Source: Verrucomicrobiota bacterium (GTDB lineage Bacteria; Verrucomicrobiota; Verrucomicrobiia; Opitutales; Opitutaceae). Taken from it: 64,000 nt of DNA. The position numbers and the translations under genes were made by a program. Positions 32,001 through 40,753 of the stretch are shown here, in pieces. The notes beneath the pieces were generated by a model. That model worked only from the letters and a program-made list of their open reading frames with translations. It had not been told where the DNA came from and ran no database searches. The stretch lies in the NCBI GenBank assembly GCA_018239845.1, contig JAFEGO010000092.1:111949-175948 (forward strand), in the 5' to 3' direction. Numbering within the stretch: position 1 is the stretch's first letter; each line of letters starts with the position of its first letter.

Positions 32001-35000
32001 CACTGCCGTTGCCACCGACAGCCTCGGCACGCAGACCACGTCCTCCGCCGTCACGGTCAACATCACGAACGGCGCGATCACGCCCTCGCAGGTGACGCTC
32101 GATCTCCCGGCCAATGCCGCGACCATCCCCGTCAACGCTTCGACCGACGTTACCGCCACGGCCACACCCGTCGCCGGAGCGTCCGTCACCAGCGTGCAGT
32201 TCTACGCCAATAACATTTCGCTCGGGACGGACACCACCTTCCCCTACGCCGTCACCTGGACGCCCGTCTCTCCCGGCACCTACACCATCGTAGCCGTGCT
32301 GATCGACAGCAACGGCACTCAGACCACGTCCGCCGCGCACACGGTCACCGTCTCACCAGGCACGGCGCCCACGGTCACCCTGAATGCGCCCGCCACTGCG
32401 GCGGTCAGTGCCACACTCACGCTCACGGCCACCGTGACCGCTAACTCCGGCACCATCGCCAGCGTCGTCTTCTACGATAACGGCCAGGTTGTCGGCACCG
32501 ACACCACCTTCCCCTACAGCACCTCGTGGACCCCCGGCGTCACCGGCAACCATATCCTGACCGCCCGTGCCACGGATACGCTCGGCAATTTCAGCGATAG
32601 CACGGTGGTCTGCCTTGTTGCCGCCAACCAGGCTCCGACGATCGGCGCGCTGGTATCCGGTCTGGGTGCCACCGCCGGCGTTGGCGTGGCCAACACGCTC
32701 AGTGTGACCGCGTCCGATCCCGATGGCACGGTCGCTCAGGTCGAGTTCTTCGCCAATGGCGTCTCGCTCGGCGCGCCCGACACCACGGCGCCCTACAGCT
32801 TCGTCTGGACGCCGCGCATCGCCGGCACCTACAGCCTCACGGCCGTTGTCACCGACAATCTCGGCCTGACCACGACTTCCGGCACCACCACCGTGACGGT
32901 CTCCGGTGGCAATGCGCCGACCGGAGCGATCACTGCCCCCGCCCAGTGGGCCGCCAATGGGACGGCCATTCTATCGGCGACCGCCAACGCGGCTGCTCCG
33001 GGCGCGACCATCGCGCAGGTCCAGTTCTTCGCCAACGGCCTCTCTCTCGGCATCGACACCGTGTATCCCTACAGCGTCCAGTGGACGCCGACGGCCACCG
33101 GTACCTATGCCATCACGGCCACCGCGACCGATACCTTTGGTAATCAGGCGACCTTCACGGCTAGCACCATCGTGGCGGCCAACCAGGCGCCCACGATCGG
33201 CACCCTGATCTCCGCCCTCGGCGCCACCGCTGGCGTCGGCGTGGCCAACACCCTCAACGTCACGGCCTCCGATCCCGACGGCACCATCGCGCAGGTCGAG
33301 TTCTTCGCCAACGGCGTCTCCCTCGGTGCGCCCGACACCACGGCGCCCTACAGCTTTGTGTGGACCCCGCGCGTTGCCGGCACGTACAGCGTCACCGCCG
33401 TGGCCACCGATAACCTCGGCCTGACGGCAACCTCTAGCACCACCACCGTGACGGTCGCCGGCGGTAATGCGCCCACCGGCCTCAGCGTCATCGTGCCGGC
33501 GCAGATTGCGGTTAACACCCAAGCCTCCATCACCGCCACCGCCACGGCTTTTGCCGGTGGCTCGATCGCCAGCGTGCAATTCTTTGCCAACGGCACGCCC
33601 ATCGGCTCTGCCGTCTCGGTGCCCTACCGTAGCACATGGATTCCGGCCAACAACGGGACTTACACGATCAGCGCGCTCGTGACCGACTCGGCCGGCAACC
33701 AAGCGACCGCTACCGCCACCACCGTCGTGGCCGATAACGTGCTGCCTACCGTCGCGATCACCGTGCCTGGGCCGGCGGCTTCCGTGGGCGTCGGTTCCAG
33801 CCAGACGCTCACTGCGGTCGCGGGCGACCTGGATGGCTCCATCGCCAGCGTGCAATTCCTCGCCAACGGCACTGTGGTCGGCACCGCCACGACGGCGCCC
33901 TTCACGATATCATGGTCGCCCGACATGGCTGGCAGCTACCAGCTTACTGCGGTCGCCACGGACAATGCGGGCGGCATCACTACCTCCGCCGCGGTGGCTT
34001 TCACTGTCACTTCCGGCAATGGCCCCGGCATCACGATCACATCTCCCTCTGACGGCGTTGTCATTCCTCAGGGTGTCTTGCGCAATATCACCGTGGCGCT
34101 CACCTCTCCCGGCAGCGTTATCACGGGGATTGAGTACCGGGTTAACGGATTCACGATCCTTAATCAGCCGAACCCGACGTTCCCGGCGTCGGCGGTTTGG
34201 AGCCCCAATTTCGCGGGTCCGGCCACCATTGTCGCAATTGCCACGGATAACCTCGGTCACAAGGCCACCAGTGCCGCCGTGAACGTCGTGGTCGCTCCGT
34301 CTTCCAGTTCGCCGGGCGTCACCATCACATCGCCCAGTGCCAATGCCACCTACTATGTGGGCATGCCGATCCAGCTCGCGGCCAACGCCAGCATCAACAA
34401 CAGCGTCATCGCCGGGGTGAAGTTTTACGCCAACGGTATCTTTGTGGGCGCCCCGTACCCGGGCATCACCCTCCAAGGCCAGGGCAACATCCCGATCTTC
34501 ACCGTGCCGTTCACGCCGGTGGCCACGGGTACTTACGTTTTGACCGCCGTGGCCACCGACGGCTCTGGCAACGAGACAACTTCCGCTCCTGTCACCATCA
34601 CTGTCGCGACTGCTCCGATCCCAACCGTCTCGGTCTCGAGTCCGGCCGATGGCTCAACCTTGCCCGTGAACGTGTCGCAGCGGCTCGCCGCGACGGTCAA
34701 CACTCCGGGCCTGTCGGTCATCAACGTCAGCTTCTTCGCCAACAACGTCGCGCTCAAACCTGTCACGGCGTTCCCTTGGAGCATGGATTGGACGCCGACT
34801 TCTCCCGGCACCTACACGGTCGTCGCTTCCGTCTCGACCAGCAACGGCACCACCGTGACTTCGGCTCCGGTCACCTACACGGTCACCCCCGGCACGCCGC
34901 CCTCGGTCGCCATCACGAATCCGGCGGATAATTCCACGCTCTTGGTGGGCGCTGCGCAGACTATCGTGGCCGATGTGACCGCCGGTACTTCCGCCGTGAA

Positions 35001-38000
35001 CAACGTGAAGTTCATGGTGAACGGCGCCCTGCTCAACAATCCGGTTGTTGCCTATCCTTACACCATGTCGTGGACGCCGGCCAACCTCGGGCATTACACG
35101 CTCACGGCCGTGGTCACCGATGATCTGGGTAATGTCGTTACCTCGCCGGCGGTGAATGTCACGACGGCAAACACCACCAAGACCGCGGTCAACTTCGTCG
35201 TGGGCACGGCATCGACGCCACTGGGCTCCGCTGTCCTGCTCTCGGCTACGCCGAGTGTCAGCCAAGGCGTGGTCACCAAGATTCAGTTCTACGATAATGG
35301 CGTGCCTGTCGGCCCCGCTGATCTTACGGCGCCCTACAATCTGGTCTACGTTCCCCCGGGGCCGGTGGGTGCGACTCACGCCATCACGGCGCGCGCCACG
35401 GCCAGCGATGGTACGACGCTACTCCCGGCGAGCGATCCCTTGAACATCACGGTCGTTTCCGCTGTCACTCCGCTGCCGACGATCAAGATAAACAGCCCGG
35501 CCAGCAACGCCAAGATCACCATCCCCGACTACATCGCCAATCCCGTCGCGCAGGTCACCGTCTCGATCGACGCGGAAAAGCTCTCCGGTCGCATCAGCAA
35601 GGTCGACCTCTACGTCGATGGTGCGCTCCTTCGCGACAAGGCCAACAACGTCACCAGCAGCAAGACCGAGTATCCTTACATCTTCTCCTGGCAGCCTACT
35701 GTTGCCGGCACCTATCAGCTTACGGCCTTCGCCTACGACGACAAGGGCAACGTCATCGCTTCCGATTCCAATACGGTCGCGTCCGCTTCGCCCGCGCCCA
35801 ACTCCGTCCTCGTGGCTGCGCCGCCCACGGCAATCATCCAGACGCCGGCTGATTTCAGCACGGTCACCGGTGGTGCGGTTAACCAAGCCACCATCATTGC
35901 GAGCAGCAGCAACGGCTACCCCATCAACGTGCAGTTGTTCTTTGACGACCGGTACGTGGGCGAGGCCAACGTCACCGCCGCCGGTACGCCGGTCTCGATC
36001 TCCTACACGCCGACCCAGCACAAGGTGCTCGATGCGAATAACAATCTCGTGGTCGTACCCTCCAAGCTGTATGTCATTGCCAGCGATCCGCTCGGCTTCT
36101 CCGGCTCGACGAAGGCCAACGCGCTTACCCTTAACGTCACCGATGGTGGCAGCAGTTCCGGCAATACTGTGGTAGGCCAGCCGCCTGCCGTCACGATCAC
36201 TTCGCCGGTAGCGAGCACGGTCTTTCCGGTCGGAGCTCCGGTTACTATCGCGGCCAACGCCAGCGATCCCGACGGCAATGTCGTTTCCGTCGAATTCCGG
36301 GTAAACAACCAGATCGTCGGCACCGCGGTCACCGCGTATCCCTACTACCTCACTTGGACGCCGGTTAACCTCGGCAACTATGCTATCACCGCCAAAGTCA
36401 CCGATAACGACGGAAATACCGTCACCAGTTCCGCTGTCACTGTGACGGTTACCGACAGCGGTCCCAGCGGCACGACCGTTGCCGTCACCGCCCCGACCAA
36501 TGGCGCGGTCTTCACCGCCGGCACGCCGACCACTCTCAAGGCCAACGCCACCGACGACGTTAGCGTGGCCAGCGTCCAGTTCTTCGTGAACGGCCAGCCG
36601 CAGGGTACGCCCGTCACGAGCCTACCCTATAACCTCAGCTGGACCCCCGTCGCGGCTGGCGCTTACACGATCCTCGCCCGTGCCACGGACAATGTCGGCA
36701 ATCAGGCCACCTCCGCTACGGTCAACGTTACGGTCAATCCCAATGCCTCGCCGAGCGTCACGCTGACCTCGCCGCAGACCTCGACCATCGTGGCCGGCAC
36801 CACGGTCTCGCTTGCCGCCACGGCCAGCGATACGGACGGCACCGTCACCGGCGTGAAGTTCTACGCCAACAACGTTCTTGTCGGCAGCGCCTCCAGCGCG
36901 CCCTACACGGCGACGTGGACGCCCAGCGCCTCCGGTGCCTACACGGTCCTCGCTCAGGCCACCGATGACTCGAACAATGTCACTAACTCCACCTCCGTGG
37001 TGGTGACGGTGAGTCCCAACCAGCCTCCGACCGCGGCCATCACCGCGCCGGCCAATGGCAACGTCATCCGTATCGGTACGGGTGTTACCATTGCTGCGAC
37101 GGCGGCCGACGCCGATGGCACCGTGGCCAGCGTGCAGATCGTGGCCAACGGCACCGTTCTCGCCACCCTGACCTCCACACCCTATACCTATCAGTGGAAT
37201 CCCACCACCGAAGGCGTGTACCGCCTCACCGCGGTCGCCACCGACAATACCGGGGCCACCACCACGTCCGCGACGGTCACCGTGATGGCCTCGCTCGTCA
37301 CCACGGTCAATTCCGACACGGTGTACGCCGGTACTTACGCCGCCCTTGGTGAGTTCGGCAACTTCACCGCGGTCAACCTCCATGGTCGCTCCGCCACCTT
37401 CATCGGCTACGTCCCTCAAGGCCAGGGGACAGCCAAGACGTATTACTACTCCAATGTGCCGATCGACGCCTCCAACGGCTTCATCCTCCGCGATGCGTCC
37501 AATAATGTCCTGATTTCTGGTACCTTCTCCGCCACGGGTGTGACCGGTTCCATCGACAACGGCCGCATCACCTTCGTCGGCCCCATCATCACGGCGAATG
37601 CTTCCGCACCCGTGGCCGCCGGCTACTACAGCGGCAGCATCCTCGGCCATTTCTCCAGCGTCCTTTCCGGCATCGTCGGTGCCAACGGCACGATCACGCT
37701 CTACCTGCAGGATGGCTCGTTCGCCGACTCCGGTGCGGGCTCCGTGGATTCGACGGGTAGGTTCACCATCAATACGCGTGCGGGGAACACTTTCACCGGC
37801 AAGGCCGATCCGGCCACTGGCTTCCTGAGCGGCACGCTCAGCGGTGCCGCCAGCGGCTCCTTTGCCGCCGCGCTGCCCTCGGGTAACACGGTCAGCGACG
37901 GCTTCCTCCGCAATATCTCCACGCGCGGCCTGGCCGGTGCGGGCAGCAATGTCCTCATCGCCGGCTTCGTCGTCACGGGCGATGTGCCCAAGCAGATCCT

Positions 38001-38730
38001 CATTCGCGCCGTCGGGCCTTCGTTGCCGGGCGGCCTCACCGGCCTGCTGCCCGATCCGCAGATTCAGCTCTTCAACTCGTCCGGTGCGACTATCCCCGGT
38101 GGTTACAACAACGACTGGCCGACTGGTCTCAGCCCGACCTTCTCCGCGGTCGGCGCGTTCTCGCTCCCCGCTGGCAGTAAGGATGCCGCTGTGCTCCTCA
38201 CCCTCAATCCGGGTGTTTACAGCGCCCAAGTGAGCGACGTCAGCGGCGCCAGCGGCCTCGCCCTCGTCGAGCTCTACGACGTGGACAACCAGGCCGCCTT
38301 CTCCACGCAGAAGATGGTCAACATCTCGACGCGCGGCCAGGTCGGCACCGGCAACAACATCCTCATCGCCGGCTTCGTGGTCAACGGCACCTCGCCCAAG
38401 AAGGTACTCGTCCGCGGCGTCGGTCCGGCCATCGCCCAGTATCTGCCCGGCGCCACGTTGGTGGACCCGATCGTGCGCATCGTGCGCATCGCCAGCCTCG
38501 CCGGTGTCTCCGACGGCTCCACCATCCGTGAAAACGACAACTGGGAGGTGGGCAACGATCCGGCCCTGGTGGTTGATGCGGGCAGCCGCGTCGGCGCCAC
38601 GCCGCTGGCCTCCGGCAGCAAGGACGCCGCGATCCTCATGACGCTCCCGCCGGGCATCTACAGCGCCCAGCTCTTCGGCAACAACAACGGTACCGGCATC
38701 GGTCTCGTTGAGGTGTACGAAGTCCCGTAA
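29032..38730 (+). CDS. Giant Ig-repeat surface protein with CARDB, TolB-like and C-terminal NISTRG domains
   Basis: From ATG 29032 (GAGGTG just upstream) the protein has 3,232 residues; an earlier ATG at 28975 would hide the signal peptide MKPFLRLLLGAALALG...ARAQS. Two CARDB-like domains (about 25-290) precede six or seven TolB/PD40 repeats (GRYVAFASDSTNL...IFLYD; about 296-825) that contain an inserted pair of GGTGY repeats. About 20 bacterial Ig-like repeats follow (about 833-2750), each with VQFxANGxxxG and PYxxxWTP. The end has a 150-residue beta region and two copies of a NISTRG...ILIRAVGPS domain. Adhesion or matrix function is inferred. Asp/Gly loops may bind calcium. Confidence 0.9.
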   Translation: MKPFLRLLLGAALALGLAAAARAQSLGVSAITVDNAAPKPGDTVVFTVTFINNDTLTAVPAGNVDVTLSLSNQVTNQVITLPVSTVNPGLLAASATVDVKISKTIPTVTSQAGACKVTAVLSSGATATFTTTGALLTITGKPDLKITSLTYPAGTSYKGGDVIPMSLTYTNLTSTNGVNNVPYVPGKNGDNTFFRIEVILSSNPTFGDGDDFLLATFDVSTLQNADGTNRTFNWNQLLPGNFAGSYYVMAKIDTLSYVSETTDNDLAVNGNNTWFNDTNAARINILPTNFPTDYWASTGGNGYSDNPAISTDGRYVAFASDSTNLTGSGLADTNNARDIFLYDNQTATVRRISLSQQGAQANGASATPAISANGRYVAFSSEATNLVVGDTNGFSDIYVTDTLTGIVTLASVGPGGVQANGSNFKPSISTDGRYVVFESSATNLVTPATAVGVTHIYLRDLTAGTTVLVDQSTGGAVANGNSLEAKISADGSAVAFASDATNLVAGDTNGVRDIFVRDLAATTTIRVSVKTGGTQATGASHAPSISATGRYIAFSSTASDLIASDTNGVSDVFVYDRNNATTTRVSVSSAGAEATDPSGAGFKLGSVNPSISADGRYVTFASLANNLAVGDNGGQTQDLLVTNGGTGYATTPTVTLTGGGGTGATATATTDGNTITSITIVNPGSGYTSAPTVSITGGGGTGAAATAFANNNGYVTGPDANDAVDVFVVDRDVTASGTYDTPGNIATSMVSVNRFGFQTQQLLGVPSSAASDIYPVISADGRWVALPSDAENTAGLVHGATNRTSPDLNTYRDVFLHDRRTNALPGTSNLPSVTVAAQNPVLVNTDVAVTATATTTISGGVISSVTFYVNGTLLGTSTQFPYTATWTPHAVGTFTLSALATDNFGNVGVSTNVTVTVNAAPGVSITSPVTNSSYVLGATPTITATATATTPGATISSVQFYANGAAVGAADTTAPYSVVWTPTTTGTYSLTAVATDSLGTQTTSSAVTVNITNGAITPSQVTLDLPANAATIPVNASTDVTATATPVAGASVTSVQFYANNISLGTDTTFPYAVTWTPVSPGTYTIVAVLIDSNGTQTTSAAHTVTVSPGTAPTVTLNAPATAAVSATLTLTATVTANSGTIASVVFYDNGQVVGTDTTFPYSTSWTPGVTGNHILTARATDTLGNFSDSTVVCLVAANQAPTIGALVSGLGATAGVGVANTLSVTASDPDGTVAQVEFFANGVSLGAPDTTAPYSFVWTPRIAGTYSLTAVVTDNLGLTTTSGTTTVTVSGGNAPTGAITAPAQWAANGTAILSATANAAAPGATIAQVQFFANGLSLGIDTVYPYSVQWTPTATGTYAITATATDTFGNQATFTASTIVAANQAPTIGTLISALGATAGVGVANTLNVTASDPDGTIAQVEFFANGVSLGAPDTTAPYSFVWTPRVAGTYSVTAVATDNLGLTATSSTTTVTVAGGNAPTGLSVIVPAQIAVNTQASITATATAFAGGSIASVQFFANGTPIGSAVSVPYRSTWIPANNGTYTISALVTDSAGNQATATATTVVADNVLPTVAITVPGPAASVGVGSSQTLTAVAGDLDGSIASVQFLANGTVVGTATTAPFTISWSPDMAGSYQLTAVATDNAGGITTSAAVAFTVTSGNGPGITITSPSDGVVIPQGVLRNITVALTSPGSVITGIEYRVNGFTILNQPNPTFPASAVWSPNFAGPATIVAIATDNLGHKATSAAVNVVVAPSSSSPGVTITSPSANATYYVGMPIQLAANASINNSVIAGVKFYANGIFVGAPYPGITLQGQGNIPIFTVPFTPVATGTYVLTAVATDGSGNETTSAPVTITVATAPIPTVSVSSPADGSTLPVNVSQRLAATVNTPGLSVINVSFFANNVALKPVTAFPWSMDWTPTSPGTYTVVASVSTSNGTTVTSAPVTYTVTPGTPPSVAITNPADNSTLLVGAAQTIVADVTAGTSAVNNVKFMVNGALLNNPVVAYPYTMSWTPANLGHYTLTAVVTDDLGNVVTSPAVNVTTANTTKTAVNFVVGTASTPLGSAVLLSATPSVSQGVVTKIQFYDNGVPVGPADLTAPYNLVYVPPGPVGATHAITARATASDGTTLLPASDPLNITVVSAVTPLPTIKINSPASNAKITIPDYIANPVAQVTVSIDAEKLSGRISKVDLYVDGALLRDKANNVTSSKTEYPYIFSWQPTVAGTYQLTAFAYDDKGNVIASDSNTVASASPAPNSVLVAAPPTAIIQTPADFSTVTGGAVNQATIIASSSNGYPINVQLFFDDRYVGEANVTAAGTPVSISYTPTQHKVLDANNNLVVVPSKLYVIASDPLGFSGSTKANALTLNVTDGGSSSGNTVVGQPPAVTITSPVASTVFPVGAPVTIAANASDPDGNVVSVEFRVNNQIVGTAVTAYPYYLTWTPVNLGNYAITAKVTDNDGNTVTSSAVTVTVTDSGPSGTTVAVTAPTNGAVFTAGTPTTLKANATDDVSVASVQFFVNGQPQGTPVTSLPYNLSWTPVAAGAYTILARATDNVGNQATSATVNVTVNPNASPSVTLTSPQTSTIVAGTTVSLAATASDTDGTVTGVKFYANNVLVGSASSAPYTATWTPSASGAYTVLAQATDDSNNVTNSTSVVVTVSPNQPPTAAITAPANGNVIRIGTGVTIAATAADADGTVASVQIVANGTVLATLTSTPYTYQWNPTTEGVYRLTAVATDNTGATTTSATVTVMASLVTTVNSDTVYAGTYAALGEFGNFTAVNLHGRSATFIGYVPQGQGTAKTYYYSNVPIDASNGFILRDASNNVLISGTFSATGVTGSIDNGRITFVGPIITANASAPVAAGYYSGSILGHFSSVLSGIVGANGTITLYLQDGSFADSGAGSVDSTGRFTINTRAGNTFTGKADPATGFLSGTLSGAASGSFAAALPSGNTVSDGFLRNISTRGLAGAGSNVLIAGFVVTGDVPKQILIRAVGPSLPGGLTGLLPDPQIQLFNSSGATIPGGYNNDWPTGLSPTFSAVGAFSLPAGSKDAAVLLTLNPGVYSAQVSDVSGASGLALVELYDVDNQAAFSTQKMVNISTRGQVGTGNNILIAGFVVNGTSPKKVLVRGVGPAIAQYLPGATLVDPIVRIVRIASLAGVSDGSTIRENDNWEVGNDPALVVDAGSRVGATPLASGSKDAAILMTLPPGIYSAQLFGNNNGTGIGLVEVYEVP
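32623..33474. repeat. Duplicated two-domain unit inside the giant gene (555-bp period)
   Basis: The Ig repeat starting at 32623 (residue 1,198) is nearly the same protein as that starting at 33178 (residue 1,383); both carry ATAGVGVANTL and EFFANGVSLGAPDTTAPYSF. The copies differ mostly at third codon positions. The unit covers two Ig domains. Confidence 0.8.
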
Positions 38731-38753
38731 GCCGCGCCGGCTCCGGCCGGCTT
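38729..38753 (+). terminator. Imperfect GC hairpin after the giant gene
   Basis: AAGCC...CCGG and GGCCGGCTT pair with a bulge. The T tract is poor, so termination strength is uncertain. Confidence 0.4.
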
Positions 38754-38770
38754 GGTTTCATGCTGAGTGA

Positions 38771-38793
38771 CTGCGGCGAGATGCCGCAGCCAC
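38771..38793. repeat. CTGCGGC palindrome
   Basis: CTGCGGC (38771-38777) pairs with GCCGCAG (38783-38789), followed by CCAC. It is a single copy of the unit at 2371-2429, again between convergent gene ends. Confidence 0.65.
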
Positions 38794-38839
38794 CACAGGC
38801 GTCATTCACCGCGACGTCCCTGCGAAAGGGAAAGTCGTC

Positions 38840-39448
38840 TTACCAAACTCCGCCCATAAACCCCTGCGCGGCCTTGATCACGATCACGCCGAGGTTCTTC
38901 GCGCCGTGGGCGGCGAAGCAGGGGAGGAGGGACCGCGTCGGATTCCACGCGGCAAACCGCGCCGCGTAAAGCCACAGCGAGGTGACGAACACCGTCCCTG
39001 TGCTGAACCAGCCCTTCGCGCCGAGCGTCAGGGCAAATCCGTCTTTGTCCCACGTCCACAAAAATGGGTGCAACGCCGCAAAGAGCACCGAGGCGCCTAC
39101 GGCGCCGGCCCACAGCGCGGCTTTCCCGCGTTTGTCGATCACGATGAAACCGCGGAAGATCACTTCCTCGATGATCGCCGCCACCAGGGAGTAAGCGCCA
39201 AAAAGCCACGTGATCTTCGACTGCTGCGCGGTGAGGCCCAGCGCGTTTTCACCCCAGGTCTCGCCCGCGAGGATCACGAGCGCACCGAGCACGGCGATGG
39301 CGATGGCCTTGCCCGAGGCATCGGTGGCGCCCGGCAGGGTTCCGGGTTGCACGCCGCCGAGCCGCGCCGCCTTCCGGTCGTCGAGCCACAGCTTGCCGAC
39401 ATACAGCCCTACTGCCGTCATTATCAGGAGAAACACCGGGTTGTCCAT
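38840..39448 (-). CDS. CPBP-family intramembrane metalloprotease
   Basis: The 202-residue membrane protein has the CPBP (Abi/Rce1) signature: EEVIFRG at residues 94-100 (Glu94, Glu95, Arg99), then FAALHPFLW with the conserved histidine near residue 127, and a late CFAAHGAKNLG with the second histidine. About five membrane helices are visible. Members are glutamic or metal-dependent intramembrane proteases that act on prenylated or bacteriocin-like substrates; the substrate here is unknown. It lies alone between the giant gene (convergent) and the prenyl synthase gene (divergent). Confidence 0.85.
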   Translation of the reverse strand: MDNPVFLLIMTAVGLYVGKLWLDDRKAARLGGVQPGTLPGATDASGKAIAIAVLGALVILAGETWGENALGLTAQQSKITWLFGAYSLVAAIIEEVIFRGFIVIDKRGKAALWAGAVGASVLFAALHPFLWTWDKDGFALTLGAKGWFSTGTVFVTSLWLYAARFAAWNPTRSLLPCFAAHGAKNLGVIVIKAAQGFMGGVW

Positions 39449-39567
39449 GTGCCTCCAAGCTCCGCCGACTCTCCCGTTTACAGCAATCGGAAACCTCCGG
39501 TGGTGGCCGCGCCTACAATTTATTAGCCATTTTCCAATTCCCGCCTAGCGTGGTCCTTCCATCTCCC

Positions 39568-40587
39568 ATGAGCGCCACGTCCTCTGTCACCGCCACTCCC
39601 GGCCACGCTTTCGCGAGCGTCTTTGGCCGCGTGGCACCGCACATGGCCCAGCTCGACGTTTTCCTGCGCGGGCAGCTCGAGGCCTTCGAGCCCGAGATCC
39701 GCGCGATGGCCGACTACTGCATCGACACCTCGGGCAAGCGTATCCGCCCGGCCCTCGTTTTCTTCAGCGGCTGGCGCGGCCCGGCCGCCATCGCGCCCGA
39801 CCTCGTGCGCATCGCCGCTGTGGTCGAGCTCGTCCACCTCGCCACGCTGGTGCACGACGACATCATGGACGGCGCCGAGGTCCGCCGCAGCCGCCGCACC
39901 GCCGCCCGCGAGTACGGCTCCACCGCCGCCGTGCTCCTCGGCGACGCGCTTTTTGCCCACGCGCTCAACCTCGCCACGCAGTTTCCCACCACCGAGGTCT
40001 GCTCCGCGGTCTCCGAGTCCACGCGCCGCGTCTGTGCTGGCGAGATCGTTCAGACCCTCCGCCGCGGCTCCACCAACGTCACCCGCGCCGACTACCAGCG
40101 CGTGATCGACCTCAAGACCGCTGAGCTCTTCCGCGTCTCCTGCCACCTCGGCGCGCGCTACGGCGGCTTTGCCCCGGCCTTCGTCGAGGCCGCGGGGCGT
40201 TTTGGCCGCCATCTCGGCATCGCCTACCAGATTTACGACGACCTCGCGGATTTCTTCGGCGAGGAGAAGCGCATCGGCAAGACCCTCGGCACCGACCTCG
40301 CGAGCGGCAAGCTCACGCTCCCGCTTCTCGTGCTCATGGAGCGCCTGCCCGCCGCCGACCGTGCCGAGCTCACCGCCGAGATTCTTGGCGAGCGCCCTTC
40401 GCAACTTGCGCTGCACCTGCGGCAGATGGACGAGCTCGATGTCTTTGGCGCCGTCGCCGCCGCCGTGCAGGCCGAGATCGCCGCGGCCCAGGCCGCTCTC
40501 GCGCCTCACGCGTCTGAGCCGCCGGCACCTCTCCTCCTCGGTCTTTGCGACGTGCTCCAAGCCCAGGTCACCGCCCTGCGGGCATGA
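39568..40587 (+). CDS. Polyprenyl diphosphate synthase (trans, all-E type)
   Basis: The 339-residue enzyme has both aspartate-rich motifs: DDIMD at 97-101 (FARM) followed by RRSRR, and DDLAD at 224-228 (SARM). GKRIRPAL near residue 57 binds the isopentenyl diphosphate. It extends an allylic diphosphate, probably to an octaprenyl- or nonaprenyl-length chain for quinones, but chain length cannot be read directly. ATG 39568 is preferred; GTG 39550 would add six residues. There is no neighbouring quinone gene. Confidence 0.9.
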   Translation: MSATSSVTATPGHAFASVFGRVAPHMAQLDVFLRGQLEAFEPEIRAMADYCIDTSGKRIRPALVFFSGWRGPAAIAPDLVRIAAVVELVHLATLVHDDIMDGAEVRRSRRTAAREYGSTAAVLLGDALFAHALNLATQFPTTEVCSAVSESTRRVCAGEIVQTLRRGSTNVTRADYQRVIDLKTAELFRVSCHLGARYGGFAPAFVEAAGRFGRHLGIAYQIYDDLADFFGEEKRIGKTLGTDLASGKLTLPLLVLMERLPAADRAELTAEILGERPSQLALHLRQMDELDVFGAVAAAVQAEIAAAQAALAPHASEPPAPLLLGLCDVLQAQVTALRA

Positions 40588-40593
40588 GGTAGT

Positions 40594-40663
40594 TTAGACA
40601 GAATGAACAGAATGTACGGAATTGCTTCCGTTTCATTCTGTGGATTCTGTTTATTCTGTCTAA
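40594..40663. repeat. Inverted repeat with 20-bp arms (ACAGAAT type)
   Basis: TTAGACAGAATGAACAGAAT (40594-40613) pairs with 40644-40663 except at one position; a further ACGGAA/TTCCGT stem closes the top. It lies just after the prenyl synthase stop and may end transcription, though the T tract is weak. Confidence 0.7.
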
Positions 40664-40753
40664 AAGGCAGTTAAGGATATTCGCCCCTGTCACTAACGCT
40701 TTCCGCCCACTTTCCATTTGCGCCGGGAAGTGATTGGGGCTTTCCTTGATCCC

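Noticed and set aside
29014..32340. About 1,100-codon minus-strand frame within the giant gene
   Set aside because: Gly/Arg/Asp-rich complement of repetitive Thr/Ala/Gly codons.
31527..37290. Regular repeats suggesting a CRISPR array
   Set aside because: The period is about 280-290 bases, in frame, and encodes Ig domains.
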